Positions 25,401 through 34,840 are shown, counted from the first letter of the stretch. The stretch is 62,761 nt of DNA from an uncultured Octadecabacter sp. (GCA_937891785.1 CALAGN010000095.1:1-62761); one strand, 5' to 3'. Notes: a model not told the origin generated them from the sequence alone. Program-made: numbers and translations.

Positions 25401-28162
25401 TGGCCAAGCCGATCCAGAAGGGCAGGGACATGCACCTGATCCGACTTATAATTTCCCGTCAGCACATGCATGATCAGGTTCACACCAAAGCGCAGCGCGA
25501 TCTCGCGTTGGCGTTCACCGGCCATGCCGCGCCCGACCGGCACGAGGCGGTTGCCGTTGATATCCATCGCCCAAGCGGCAGCCCAATCGTTGCCACCAAT
25601 GACGACGGGTGTGACCCCGTCATTCAGATCACGAAACGGCATGCCTTCGACCTGTTCGGCGTCTGGTGGGCTTGCCTCGACCCAAACCTCGCGGCCCGCG
25701 TAGCGACCGGGGAAGTCTTGCAGCAGATAGAATGTGCGCGTCAGGACGTGATCGTTCGGGATTGGCTCAAGCGGCGGGATATCCAACAAGCGGGCGATTG
25801 CTTGCAAACGGCGTCCTTCGGGAGAGGCCGTGCCGAACCCCGCCAAATCCGCATCGCGGGTATCAAACAGGATCATCCCGCCGGTGCGCAAATAGCGGTT
25901 CAACTTGGCATAGGCATCTGTTGACGGAAGCGGTTGATTGGCGGTGATCGGCCAATAAAGAATGGGAAAGAACGCCAGTTCGTCGGTCTCGATATTCACA
26001 CCGATCGGCAAGGCAGGTTCGATCGAGGTGCGCCGGTAAAGTGTTTGCGACAGACCGTAAAGCCCCGCCTGCGCGATATCATCAACCTGCGCATCGCCGG
26101 TGATCACATGGGCAAGCACGACTTCGGTGAGGGACGCCACCGCGAAGTCATCGCTCACGTCCTGCGCCCGTCCGGTGTCGGGAAGCATCATGAAAGCCGC
26201 ACAAAGGATCGCCGCTGCCCGCGCGCGCGGCCCCGTCAGACGACCCGATAGGAACAGCGAGGCAAGGATATCGATGACCAGCAGGCAAAGCGCAGCGCCC
26301 AGAACCCAGCCTTTCAGCAGTGTTTGCGCCGTTACGTCCAGCCCCTCGACGGCGATTCGGGTGGGCCAACGCATGGCGGAAATCTCGGTGTCGTCGTTCA
26401 TGATATTCACTGCAATCTTGCGGGCTTCGCCTGAATAAAGTCCGGGGGGCATGTCGGCGGCCGGTACACCCGTGGCCAACCGTTCGCCCGACACGCCGGA
26501 CAGGGTGTCGGCGGGCAGGATCACGCCAAATCCATTCAAAACGTCCTCGGGCATCCATGTGGTGCCTGCCAGTTCGGTTTCTTCGGGCTGCGCTGGGCGG
26601 GTCGACACTGCGAGCCGTTCCAGCATTTGCACGAACAGGCCCGATAGGGGCAGGCTGCTCCATTCGGCATTCGCGGTGACATGGAACAGCACGATCTGAC
26701 CCGCGCCAACGCCCTTGCGCGTGACCAGTGGCGTGCCATCGCTGAGGGCGGCGATCACACGATCCGAAAGCGTTGGATCGGGCTGCGCCATGACCTGCGC
26801 GCTGACGCTCACATCGTCGGGGACGGCCAGGCCAAAGAACGGCGAGGTATCGGAAAAGGGCGCAAGGGCTTTTGGTTCGCCCCAACTCATCGCACCGCCG
26901 ATGCTGCGCCCGCCGGCGCGCAAACGCACAGGCAAAAGTGGGTCTTCGACAGCGCGGCCGATGTCGGATCCGGCAAGGCGCGGTCCGGCAAAGCGCAACA
27001 ACAACCCGCCCTTGTCGAGCCATTCCAGCATCGCCTCTTGCTCGGGTGCGGTCAGCGCGGCCACGTCAGCCAGCACGATCACGTCAGGATTAGCCAGTAG
27101 AACATCGGCCAGCGTGCCTTCTATCAGATCGGCGGTCGGTTCAAGCGCTTGGTTGAGGTAGTACAGAGGTGACAGCAGCTCTAGACCCTCTCGTTCGCCA
27201 CCACCCGCGATCAGCGCGACCTCGCGGCGGCGAAGTGCATCATCAGTCAGGGTCACGGCACCGGCAGATTGCACGCCCGCCAGTTCAAAGCGGGTCACGC
27301 GGTTTCGCAGTTCTGGCGGCAGGGTCAGGCTGGCGCTGGTATCGCTTTGACCAGCATCCCAAGTGATCGGTAGGCTGGCAAGCTGGCGTTCAACGCCTGC
27401 GGGATCAAGACCGATCGCGAGCACCACTGCCTCTGCCGTGCCAGCGGCTGGCGCGCGGGTGGTGGTCAGCATCACATCGCCGTTTTCAAACCGGGCAGGG
27501 CGCAGAGCCATGACGGTGCGCGGACTTTCAAACACCGACACTGTGCCGTGGGTTTCAAGCGCGTCGAGCAATGCCGTGCGACTGTCACGCGCAAGGCCAT
27601 CCGACAGCCAAAAGCTGTCGAACGCCCCATCAAGCGTTCGGGCAAAGGCAATCAGGGCATCGCTGTCAGGCGCGAAAGGGGCTGGCGTCAAGGTGGGCAG
27701 GCGTGTGGCGACCGCATCAGCAGCCTGAAATACAGGTGCCTGGGGTGGAAGGTTGGTAAGCGAGACAAGCGCCACAGGTCGACCGGACTGTGCGGCCTCC
27801 GACAACAACACATCAATGCGATTAACACGCCGCTGCCAGTCGCGTGCGTCCGCCCATGTGCCATCGATCAGCACCAAAAGCGGACCATCGCCCGCGCGCA
27901 CGACCTGCGGGTTCAGCACGGGGCCGGCAAAGCCGATGATCACCCCGGCAATCGCAAGCAAGCGCAGCAGCAAGAGCCACCACGGGGTGCGGTCACTTTG
28001 GCTGTCGGCATCGGTCAGGCCAAGCAGCAGCGCCACACCCGGAAAGCGGCGCCGGACTGGGGCAGGTGGCACGGCACGCAACAGCAACCAGAGCAGCGGC
28101 AAGACGATCAACCCGAGCAGTATCCACGGCGCGGAAAAGCCTAAGGGTCCGATGCTCCACAT
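25397..28162 (-). CDS. BatA-N-terminal / DUF4159 membrane protein
   Basis: A 921-residue protein from ATG 28162, matching the family start FSAPWILLGLIVLPLLWLLLRAVPPAPVRRRFPG (BatA/aerotolerance N-terminal domain). A second helix reads WWLLLLRLLAIAGVIIGFAGPVL. A long central part has vWA-like and glutamine-amidotransferase-like segments. A further helix pair (VLGAALCLLVIDILASLFL) precedes the C-terminal DUF4159 domain, with LYWPITANQPLPSTDAYAKL, GGMILFDTRD, FYLLQDFPGRY, and VVIGGNDWAAAW. It overlaps the next gene by four bases. In this kind of operon it works with MoxR and the DUF58 protein. Confidence 0.85.
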   Translation of the reverse strand: MWSIGPLGFSAPWILLGLIVLPLLWLLLRAVPPAPVRRRFPGVALLLGLTDADSQSDRTPWWLLLLRLLAIAGVIIGFAGPVLNPQVVRAGDGPLLVLIDGTWADARDWQRRVNRIDVLLSEAAQSGRPVALVSLTNLPPQAPVFQAADAVATRLPTLTPAPFAPDSDALIAFARTLDGAFDSFWLSDGLARDSRTALLDALETHGTVSVFESPRTVMALRPARFENGDVMLTTTRAPAAGTAEAVVLAIGLDPAGVERQLASLPITWDAGQSDTSASLTLPPELRNRVTRFELAGVQSAGAVTLTDDALRRREVALIAGGGEREGLELLSPLYYLNQALEPTADLIEGTLADVLLANPDVIVLADVAALTAPEQEAMLEWLDKGGLLLRFAGPRLAGSDIGRAVEDPLLPVRLRAGGRSIGGAMSWGEPKALAPFSDTSPFFGLAVPDDVSVSAQVMAQPDPTLSDRVIAALSDGTPLVTRKGVGAGQIVLFHVTANAEWSSLPLSGLFVQMLERLAVSTRPAQPEETELAGTTWMPEDVLNGFGVILPADTLSGVSGERLATGVPAADMPPGLYSGEARKIAVNIMNDDTEISAMRWPTRIAVEGLDVTAQTLLKGWVLGAALCLLVIDILASLFLSGRLTGPRARAAAILCAAFMMLPDTGRAQDVSDDFAVASLTEVVLAHVITGDAQVDDIAQAGLYGLSQTLYRRTSIEPALPIGVNIETDELAFFPILYWPITANQPLPSTDAYAKLNRYLRTGGMILFDTRDADLAGFGTASPEGRRLQAIARLLDIPPLEPIPNDHVLTRTFYLLQDFPGRYAGREVWVEASPPDAEQVEGMPFRDLNDGVTPVVIGGNDWAAAWAMDINGNRLVPVGRGMAGERQREIALRFGVNLIMHVLTGNYKSDQVHVPALLDRLGQ

Positions 28163-28190
28163 CAGGGGGTTCCGCCTGTGGCGGCCCGTC

Positions 28191-28235
28191 GGGGCGCTGC
28201 CCCGAACCCCGGAGTGTATGGCAACAGAAGAATGG
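28191..28235. repeat. Diverged copy of the dispersed intergenic repeat
   Basis: Between the DUF58 stop and the DUF4159 start. GGGGCGCTGCCCC (a small hairpin) is followed by GAACCCCGGAGTGTATGGCAA. The first module equals the one at 37331; the second is a worn form of GGGATATTTTNGGCAAGATGA. Confidence 0.5.
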
Positions 28236-28244
28236 GGGTTTGGG

Positions 28245-29117
28245 TCATGCTTTGCGTTCCAATGCGCCGTAAATCCACAGCAGGGCGTTGGCAGCACTTT
28301 GGCCGGTATGGTGCGTCGTGAATTGCCATCCGGTGGTTTTTGCGAGATGGGCGAGGCGGTCTTTGCGCATCGCGAGACGCTCAAGGTAGCGTTGTTTGAG
28401 ATCGCCCGCGTGCAGAGTTTCGTGACGCAGCGCGCCTGTCATGCTTTCAAAGATGGTGCGTCCGTCAAAAGGGAAGGCTTCTTCGGCGGGGTCGAGGACT
28501 TGCACCAATGCACCGCGCACCCCGCGATCTGCGGCGCGCAGGAGGGCGTTTTCGACGGGGCCGATATCGCCAAGGAAGTCCGAGATGAACAGCGCGCGCG
28601 AATGCGGCAACATGCCTTGGGCGTCCGGGCTGCCGTAGTCCGTGGCTTTGTCTTCGCTGAGGAGGGCGGCGAGTTTGGTAAGTTGAACTTCGCCGCTGCG
28701 CGGAGGCAGGCGCATGCCAGTCAGGCCGACCCGTTCACCGCCACGGATCAGCAAGATTGCAGCGGCAAGGCCAAGTGCGCGGGCGCGTGCGGATTTGGTG
28801 GAGAGGTCTTTGGATGAGCCGAACGACATCGATGCTCCCTGATCGACCCAAAGGATGACGCTTTGTGCGATCTGCCATTCCTTTTCCTGCACGAAGGGCG
28901 CATCGGCACGTGCGCTACGGCGCCAGTCAATACTGCGCGCCGCGTCATGGCTTTGGGCGGGGCGGAATTGCCAGAACGTATCGCCCAGACCGGCGCGCCG
29001 CCGTCCGTGGTCGCCCAACAGAACGGTCGTTGCCAGATGCTCTGCCTCGGCCAGAAGGGCGGGCAGCGGGCTGGCGAGCGTTTCAGCCTTTGCGCGAAGG
29101 TCGCCGACTTGGGTCAT
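28245..29117 (-). CDS. DUF58 domain protein
   Basis: A 290-residue protein with the DUF58 signature GRRRAGLGDTFWQFRPAQSHDAARSIDWRRSAR, followed by a vWA-like fold (SVILWVDQGASMSF, in which D-x-G-x-S resembles a MIDAS site). It has no membrane helix and is expected to be cytoplasmic, in contact with MoxR. It overlaps the moxR gene by four bases (ATGA). Confidence 0.9.
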   Translation of the reverse strand: MTQVGDLRAKAETLASPLPALLAEAEHLATTVLLGDHGRRRAGLGDTFWQFRPAQSHDAARSIDWRRSARADAPFVQEKEWQIAQSVILWVDQGASMSFGSSKDLSTKSARARALGLAAAILLIRGGERVGLTGMRLPPRSGEVQLTKLAALLSEDKATDYGSPDAQGMLPHSRALFISDFLGDIGPVENALLRAADRGVRGALVQVLDPAEEAFPFDGRTIFESMTGALRHETLHAGDLKQRYLERLAMRKDRLAHLAKTTGWQFTTHHTGQSAANALLWIYGALERKA

Positions 29118-30118
29118 GCGGCAGCGGTTGCGGAGGTGATTTGCGCGGCGACGTGATCAATGACATCAGCGACGGTTTCGCCACGCGCGCGGGCGGCAAA
29201 TGTTAGCGCCATACGGTGGGTTAGCACAGGTGCGGCCATGGCGTGCACGTCTTCGGCCGATGGGGCAAGGCGACCATCAAGCAAGGCCCTTGCCCGCACA
29301 GTCAGCATCAGCGCTTGGGCCGCACGTGGGCCGGGCCCCCAGCTGACATTCTGGCGCACTGTATCGGGGGCCGTATCATCATTGGGGCGACAGGCGCGCA
29401 CCAGATCGAGGATCATTTCAACGATAGCATCACCCACAGGCATCCGGCGCAGGAGCGTCTGCGCGGCGAGGAGTTCGTCTGCGGCAAAGACGGCGGTCGC
29501 GTCGGCTTCGGCGACGCCCGTCGTCGCCATCAGGATCTCGCGTTCTGTACCGCGATCCGGGTAGGGGACGTCTATCTGCACAAGAAAGCGGTCAAGCTGG
29601 GCTTCGGGCAGGGGGTAGGTGCCTTCTTGTTCGATCGGGTTTTGCGTGGCGAGCACATGGAACGGGCGACCAAGCGGGCGATGTTCGCCGGCGATTGTGA
29701 CTTCTTTTTCCTGCATCGCTTGCAGCAACGCTGACTGAGTGCGCGGGCTGGCGCGGTTAATTTCGTCCGCCATCAGAAGCTGGCAAAAAACCGGCCCTTC
29801 GATGAACCGGAAGGTGCGGGTGCCGTCGGCAGCGGTTTCCAGCACTTCGGAACCAAGGATATCGGCGGGCATCAGGTCGGGCGTGAACTGGATGCGGTTG
29901 CCATTAAGGCCCATGACTGTGGACAGCGTGTCCACAAGACGGGTTTTGCCAAGGCCGGGAAGACCGATCAGCAAGGCATGGCCGCCACACATCAGAGCGG
30001 CAAGCGTGAGGTCGACGACGCTCTCCTGACCGATGAACCGCTTTGCGATACTGCCGCGGGCCTCGGCCAGTTTGGCACTCAGCGCTTCGATCTCTGCGAC
30101 AAGCTCGTTTCCGGCCAT
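29114..30118 (-). CDS. MoxR-type AAA+ ATPase
   Basis: A 334-residue AAA+ chaperone from ATG 30118, with AGGAG before it. Walker A is LLIGLPGLGKTRLVDTL, Walker B is LLMADEINRASPRTQSALL, sensor 1 is VLATQNPIEQEGTYPLPEAQLDRF with the Arg finger region. MoxR proteins act with a vWA partner to mature or insert metal or envelope proteins. First gene of the operon moxR-DUF58-DUF4159-amidotransferase-like. It is divergent from the DUF1285 gene, with 62 bases between the starts. Confidence 0.94.
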   Translation of the reverse strand: MAGNELVAEIEALSAKLAEARGSIAKRFIGQESVVDLTLAALMCGGHALLIGLPGLGKTRLVDTLSTVMGLNGNRIQFTPDLMPADILGSEVLETAADGTRTFRFIEGPVFCQLLMADEINRASPRTQSALLQAMQEKEVTIAGEHRPLGRPFHVLATQNPIEQEGTYPLPEAQLDRFLVQIDVPYPDRGTEREILMATTGVAEADATAVFAADELLAAQTLLRRMPVGDAIVEMILDLVRACRPNDDTAPDTVRQNVSWGPGPRAAQALMLTVRARALLDGRLAPSAEDVHAMAAPVLTHRMALTFAARARGETVADVIDHVAAQITSATAAA

Positions 30119-30180
30119 GGCAATCACTCCTACTGATCTATATTCTTGTTCTATCAGACCAGATAACGCAGTGGACCCCA

Positions 30181-30774
30181 ATGGCAAAAGCAATCTCAGG
30201 TGACAATGGCGTGAACGTGTCGGCACAAAGCATTGCGGCAAGCGCGCGGGCGGCTGGCAAGAAAGGATTACCACCCGTGCATTTGTGGAACCCGCCGTTT
30301 TGTGGCGATCTGGATATGCGGATCGCGCGGGACGGAACGTGGTTCTATCTGGGCACGCCGATCGGGCGACCCGAGATGGTGCGCTTGTTTTCGACGATTC
30401 TGCGCCGTGATGGGGATGACTATTTTCTAGTTACGCCAGTGGAAAAAGTCGGGATCACGGTCGATGATGCGCCGTTTGTGGCGGTGGATTTCGAACGTGT
30501 GGGCGAGGCGTTGCGATTTGAAACAAACGTCGGCGATTTTGTTGATGCGGGCGCTGATCATCCGATCCGTGTAGTGCAGGACGCTGAGACTGGCGAACCT
30601 GCGCCCTATGTGCATGTGCGCGCCAACCTTGAGGCTTTGATTGATCGCAAATCGTTCTATCGGCTGGTGGAGCTGGGCGAGGTCGCGGTGGTGGATGGTG
30701 AGGACTGGTTTGGCCTGCGATCGGGTGGGGCGTTCTTCGCAGTGATACCCGCAGCGGATTTGCCAGATGCCTAA
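30181..30774 (+). CDS. DUF1285 domain protein
   Basis: A 197-residue cytoplasmic protein from ATG 30181. The DUF1285 pattern is clear: PPVHLWNPPFCGDLDMRIARDGTWFYLGTPIGRPEMVRLFSTILRRDGDDYFLVTPVEKVGI in conserved order, then RFETNVGDFVDAG and RKSFYRLVELGEV. The function of the family is unknown. It overlaps the next gene by eight bases, so both are read together. Confidence 0.88.
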   Translation: MAKAISGDNGVNVSAQSIAASARAAGKKGLPPVHLWNPPFCGDLDMRIARDGTWFYLGTPIGRPEMVRLFSTILRRDGDDYFLVTPVEKVGITVDDAPFVAVDFERVGEALRFETNVGDFVDAGADHPIRVVQDAETGEPAPYVHVRANLEALIDRKSFYRLVELGEVAVVDGEDWFGLRSGGAFFAVIPAADLPDA

Positions 30775-31528
30775 GGTCTGCGCGAATCTGACGTGGCTCT
30801 TTACCGAACTGCCGATGTCTGAGCGGCCAAAAGCGGCGGTACAGGCGGGGTTCGGCGCGGTTGAAATTCTGTTTCCCTATGATGAGAACGCGGCTGAACT
30901 GGGGTCGGCGATTGCAAACGCTGGCTTGGAGTTGGCGTTGATCAATTGCCCACCGCCCAATTATTGCGATCCAGACGGGCCGCGTGGATTTGCGGCAGTG
31001 CCGGATCAACAAGAGCGGTTTCGCGGCGCGTTTCACCGAGCGCTGCGCTATGCCGGAGCGCTGGGCGCGCAGCATTTGCACATAATGGCTGGTGTGGCGC
31101 AAGGAAGCGAAGCGCGGCGCATGTTTGTCGAAAATCTTATCTGGGCGGCGGCAGTCGCCCCCAAGCAAAGCCTGACGATTGAGCCGATCAACGGCCACGA
31201 TATGCCGGGTTATTTCCTGAATGATTTTGATCAGGCTGCTGACATTCTGGCCGAGGTCGGCGCGCCGAACCTGCACCTGCAATTTGACGCCTATCACGCG
31301 TACCGGATTACGGGCGATGTGTTGGGAACGTGGGATAGGATGCGCCATTTGGTGCGTCATGTGCAGGTTGCGGGCTATCCGGGGCGACATGAGCCGCTGG
31401 GCGGCGAGATCGATTACAAATCGTTTTTCACCCAATTGCGTGCGGATGCGTACGACGGTTGGATCAGTGGTGAATATACGCCCGCGGGTGCCACCACAGA
31501 TAATCTGGATTGGTTGAAAACATGCTGA
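30767..31528 (+). CDS. Hydroxypyruvate isomerase-like TIM-barrel protein
   Basis: A 253-residue sugar-isomerase-like TIM barrel (AP endonuclease family 2). Features of the Hyi group: ANLTWLFTELP at the N-terminus, FGAVEILFPYD, LTIEPINGHDMPGYFL with the metal-binding Glu, LQFDAYHAYRI with Asp and His, and a late GWISGEYTP with Glu. Hyi interconverts hydroxypyruvate and tartronate semialdehyde in glyoxylate use, which would fit glcDEF elsewhere in the window; other sugar isomerases share the fold. Confidence 0.8.
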   Translation: MPKVCANLTWLFTELPMSERPKAAVQAGFGAVEILFPYDENAAELGSAIANAGLELALINCPPPNYCDPDGPRGFAAVPDQQERFRGAFHRALRYAGALGAQHLHIMAGVAQGSEARRMFVENLIWAAAVAPKQSLTIEPINGHDMPGYFLNDFDQAADILAEVGAPNLHLQFDAYHAYRITGDVLGTWDRMRHLVRHVQVAGYPGRHEPLGGEIDYKSFFTQLRADAYDGWISGEYTPAGATTDNLDWLKTC

Positions 31529-31589
31529 CACAATGCTGTCAGCAGGGGTGTGTCAGAAGCGGGTCATCGACATGCAAAGGAGAGACCCC

Positions 31590-31836
31590 ATGACCGATAT
31601 GCCAACAGTAGTCTGGACGGAAATTCCAGTGACCGATCTTGATGCCGCCACGGCGTTTTACAGCGACGTTTTCGGATGGAAGATGCTGCGCAATGAAGAC
31701 GGCCCGAACCCGATCGTGAACTTTACCGGCGATATGTCGGGTGTGTCCGGCCATCTTTATCCCGCCGGGCCGTTTCCAGTATGCGACGGACCCCAATGGC
31801 AATTCCATCGGCCTGTTTGAACCGGCCGCTGCATGA
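31590..31836 (+). pseudogene. VOC/glyoxalase-family protein remnant
   Basis: AAGGAGAGA precedes ATG 31590. The frame gives a normal VOC start, VVWTEIPVTDLDAATAFYSDVFGWKM, to about residue 58 (SGHLYPAG). The normal ending YATDPNGNSIGLFEPAAA and stop (31834-31836) then appear in the next frame. About 35-40 internal codons are missing compared with usual VOC proteins. The stop still overlaps the start of the YafY-like gene (ATGA). So a deletion took out the middle. Confidence 0.85.
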
Positions 31837-32141
31837 GACGCGCCGACCGCCTTTTCCTGATCGTGCAGTATCTGCGGGGCGGTCGGCTGACAACGGTGGC
31901 GCGGTTAGCCGAACAGTTGGAGGTGACCAAACGGGCGGTTTACCGCGACATCGCTGATCTGATCGGATCGGGTGTCCTAATCGAAGGCGAGGCGGGCGTT
32001 GGCTACGTCAGGCGCGCCGGATACGAGGTGCCGCTGCTTATGTTTACCCAAGACGAGATTGTCGGGTTGGTCGTGGGTGCCAAACTGATCCGCGCTTGGG
32101 GTTGGTTGGAGCCTCCGGCGGGGATATTTATAGCAAGATGA
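31833..32141 (+). pseudogene. YafY-type HTH regulator, C-terminal WYL domain lost
   Basis: The 102-residue frame is a clear YafY N-terminus: MRRADRLFLIVQYLRGGRL, TTVARLAEQLEVTKRAVYRD, and LMFTQDEIVGLVVGAKLIRAWG. It then runs into a copy of the dispersed repeat (32111) and stops within it. Full YafY proteins have about 230 residues with a C-terminal WYL ligand-binding domain. It would normally regulate the VOC gene before it, which is also broken. The DNA-binding part might still be made. Confidence 0.8.
32111..32141. repeat. Dispersed intergenic repeat at the YafY breakpoint
   Basis: GCCTCCGGCGGGGATATTTATAGCAAGATGA, read in parts: GCCTCCGGC hairpin module, then GGGATATTTATAGCAAGATGA. The second part matches 37365-37385 and 44411-44432. 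It marks the point where YafY homology ends. Confidence 0.65.
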
Positions 32142-32147
32142 TATTGC

Positions 32148-34190
32148 TTAGTTCCGTGACAGGCTGGCCGCGAGGCGCATGAGTTGCACGGCTTGGGTGC
32201 GGTATCCAAAGGGGTCATCGCCGCGGTTGGCATTGGCCAGTGCGATGGCGTCGGTGTAGGACCAGTCGCCAAGATACGCGCCCCCTTGCAGCAATTGTCC
32301 AAAGCCTGCGATGGCTGCGGCGAATTGCGCTTCGCCTGTGGCGGTGCTGGTCGAGAACGGGGTTTCGATCAGCTGGCTTTCAGTTGCGCCCGGTTCCTTA
32401 TAGCGCAGGCGCAAGAACCCGAGTTCTTGGCTGTAGCCAGCTGCTGGCGTGGGTTGATAGCGCAGGGGGTCGCTTAGTTGCGCGGGCGAACCGACAGGGG
32501 TGATTTCGTAGATCGCGGTCACGGTGTGACCCGCCCCGAGTTCGCCCGCATCCACGGCGTCGTTGTTGAAATCTTCGCGGCGCAGCGTGCGGGTTTCATA
32601 GCCGATCAGGCGGTATTCGGCGACCATGGTAGGGTTGAACTCGACTTGGATTTTCACATCATTTGCGATGGGGAACAGCGCCCCCGTAAGGTTATCCACC
32701 AGCACCTTTTGTGCCTCGCTTAATGTGTCGATATAGGCAGCTGTGCCGTTACCGTTTTGCGCAAGCGTTTGCATGATTTCATCGTCGAGATTACCACGCC
32801 CGAAACCGAGGACGGAGAGGTAAGTGCCGCTGTCGCGCTGATCGGCGATATAGCGTTCCAGCCCGCGCGGGTCGGATAAACCGACGTTGAAATCCCCGTC
32901 GGTCGCAAGAATAACACGGCTGACCTCGTCTTGTTCAGACATCGCGGCGGCGGTTGCATAGGCTTGCTCTAGTCCACCTTGACCGTTGGTACCACCACCC
33001 GCTGCGAGCGCGTTCAACGCCGCGAGGATGGTTGCGCGATCAGATGCAGGGGTGGGCGCGAGGACTTGCCCCGCCGATCCGGCGTAGGCGACGATGGCAA
33101 CGTCGTCTTGCGGGCGCAACTGGTCGAGCATCAGCCGGAACGACTGTTTCAGCAGGGGCAGCTTGGCGGCGTCGTTCATCGACCCTGAGGTGTCGATCAG
33201 GAACACGAGGTTCAGCGCTGGGCGGTCTTCCAACGCGGGCATCATGCCTTGGATGGCGATTTGCACCAACTGCGTGTCGCCGTTCCACGGGGTCTCAAAG
33301 ACGTTGATTGTCGGGCGGAACGGGGCTTCGCCGTGGTCTGGGGCCGCATAGTCATAGGGAAAATAATTGATCAACTCTTCGATGCGGATCGAATCTGGCG
33401 GCGGCAGTTGACCACGCATCAACGACGATCGCAGCACTGAATAGCTTGCAGTGTCCACATCGATGGAAAACGTCGAAACAGGGGTTTCTGCGGTGATACG
33501 CAGAGGGTTGGGTTCGGCGACGGCAAAGCTTTCTGTGTCGGGTTCGGGTGTAGTTATTGAATCATCAACATAGCCGTAAAAATCGCGTCCGATCTGGCCC
33601 GCCACACTACCAAGAGGAACTGCAGGTGCCATATCGGCGATACCATTTACAGGTTCCGCTACAGAGCGCAGGGCATCCGACAGGGCCTGTTCATCCAACG
33701 GCACTCCTGGGGATTGTGTCAGTGTTTCAATCGAAACTTCTTCGCGTTCGGCAAGGATTGTGGGTGATGGCATCAACGCGCCCTCGTCAATCGCGAGATC
33801 GGTCGCGCCGGGCGCGGGTTGCGCAACCTTCACGGCAGGATCAGCCGCAAGCGTGCTGCCAAATTCGCTGACTTCGGGTTGGCCCGATGACAGGTTCAGG
33901 AGGTCGCGCCCTTGCGGGGTTAGCACAAGGAAACCGCAGGCGACAATCGCGGTGGTGACGGTCAGCCCGCCTTTGGTTGTGAGTTTGGTCAGCATAGTTT
34001 TCACTCCTGTCCAGAGGGAGTATCCCTCGGTTACAGGAGTTTGACGCGCATCATCACGCGATCCTTGGAGAGCAGCGAAATTTTCGCGGGCCAGTGCGAT
34101 ATCGGCGGCGCGGCGTGCGGCGTCGGGCGCAGGTGTCGCCGCGTCCATTGCGGCGCGCAGATCGTCGAGGTCGTCGGTGCGGTCGGTCAT
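32148..34190 (-). CDS. vWA/DUF3520 membrane protein (YfbK-like) coupled to an ECF sigma factor
   Basis: A 680-residue protein. Residues 1-70 are cytoplasmic and charged; residues 74-91 (GGLTVTTAIVACGFLVL) form one membrane helix. Then come a vWF-type N-terminal domain (STFSIDVDTASYSVLRSSL, RIEELINYFPYDY), a vWA domain with the MIDAS motif FLIDTSGSMND, and the C-terminal DUF3520. The order is that of YfbK-like proteins. It overlaps the ECF sigma gene by four bases. A one-helix protein co-translated with an ECF factor is the classic place for an anti-sigma factor, so the N-terminal 70 residues may hold the sigma factor. That is inference. Confidence 0.88.
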   Translation of the reverse strand: MTDRTDDLDDLRAAMDAATPAPDAARRAADIALARENFAALQGSRDDARQTPVTEGYSLWTGVKTMLTKLTTKGGLTVTTAIVACGFLVLTPQGRDLLNLSSGQPEVSEFGSTLAADPAVKVAQPAPGATDLAIDEGALMPSPTILAEREEVSIETLTQSPGVPLDEQALSDALRSVAEPVNGIADMAPAVPLGSVAGQIGRDFYGYVDDSITTPEPDTESFAVAEPNPLRITAETPVSTFSIDVDTASYSVLRSSLMRGQLPPPDSIRIEELINYFPYDYAAPDHGEAPFRPTINVFETPWNGDTQLVQIAIQGMMPALEDRPALNLVFLIDTSGSMNDAAKLPLLKQSFRLMLDQLRPQDDVAIVAYAGSAGQVLAPTPASDRATILAALNALAAGGGTNGQGGLEQAYATAAAMSEQDEVSRVILATDGDFNVGLSDPRGLERYIADQRDSGTYLSVLGFGRGNLDDEIMQTLAQNGNGTAAYIDTLSEAQKVLVDNLTGALFPIANDVKIQVEFNPTMVAEYRLIGYETRTLRREDFNNDAVDAGELGAGHTVTAIYEITPVGSPAQLSDPLRYQPTPAAGYSQELGFLRLRYKEPGATESQLIETPFSTSTATGEAQFAAAIAGFGQLLQGGAYLGDWSYTDAIALANANRGDDPFGYRTQAVQLMRLAASLSRN

Positions 34191-34735
34191 TGTGCGCCCT
34201 CATCTTCGTCTTGTTTTATAGCCCGCAAGTGTTTGCGCGCCTCGGATAATCGCCAGCTGACTGTGCCCTCGCAGACGCCCAGAATCTCGCCAGCTTGTGC
34301 GTGGGACATGTCGTCCATGATTAACGCCAGCGTGTCGCGCTGATCGTCCGAAAGGGTGGCCATCGCAGCCGTGAGCCAGTCAACTTGCGCGCGGGTCTCA
34401 GCAATCTCGGCCTGCCGTGACAATTCCCAATCGCCCCACCCGTTAGCCGCGCGCGCATGGCTGGCAGCGCGGCGTCGGCGGTCATGGGCGGCGTTCACCG
34501 CGACGCGGTAAAGCCATGTGGTGACCTTGGATTGCCGCCGGTAGCTGGCCAGTTTTGCAGGCAGGGCGGCGCAGATGTCTTGGGTCAGATCCTCGGCCTC
34601 GGCCCGTGATCCGGTCAGGCGAAAGCATAGGCCGAACAACCTGTCATAGCACCGCTCGAGCAACAGGGCGAATGCTTGCCCGTCACCTCCCGCGGCCGCT
34701 TGGGCCAAATCTTCATCGCTTGTTATCATGCGCAT
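34187..34735 (-). CDS. ECF-type RNA polymerase sigma factor
   Basis: A 182-residue sigma-70 family protein. Region 2: LLERCYDRLFGLCFRLTGSRAEAEDLTQDICAALPA in order, then WLYRVAVNAAHDRRRRA. Region 4: LSDDQRDTLALIMDDMSHAQAGEILGVCEGTVSWRLSEARKHLR. No regions 1 or 3, as expected for ECF. Two nearby ATG codons (34735, 34729) are possible; neither has a strong ribosome site. It directs polymerase to stress or envelope promoters, and its partner is probably the vWA protein read with it. Confidence 0.9.
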   Translation of the reverse strand: MRMITSDEDLAQAAAGGDGQAFALLLERCYDRLFGLCFRLTGSRAEAEDLTQDICAALPAKLASYRRQSKVTTWLYRVAVNAAHDRRRRAASHARAANGWGDWELSRQAEIAETRAQVDWLTAAMATLSDDQRDTLALIMDDMSHAQAGEILGVCEGTVSWRLSEARKHLRAIKQDEDEGAQ

Positions 34736-34840
34736 CACAGTCGTTTGACGGGCCCCAGCGGTCAATCCTTGGAAATAAATCCGCCATTAGTAGAAAAAAG
34801 CGATCCGTGTTTAGGTAAGGGGCAAACAAAAGGAAAAACT

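Noticed and set aside
23328-30118. MoxR-DUF58-DUF4159 cluster as a new system
   Set aside because: The gene set is a common, already recognised arrangement in alphaproteobacteria, although its function is not settled.
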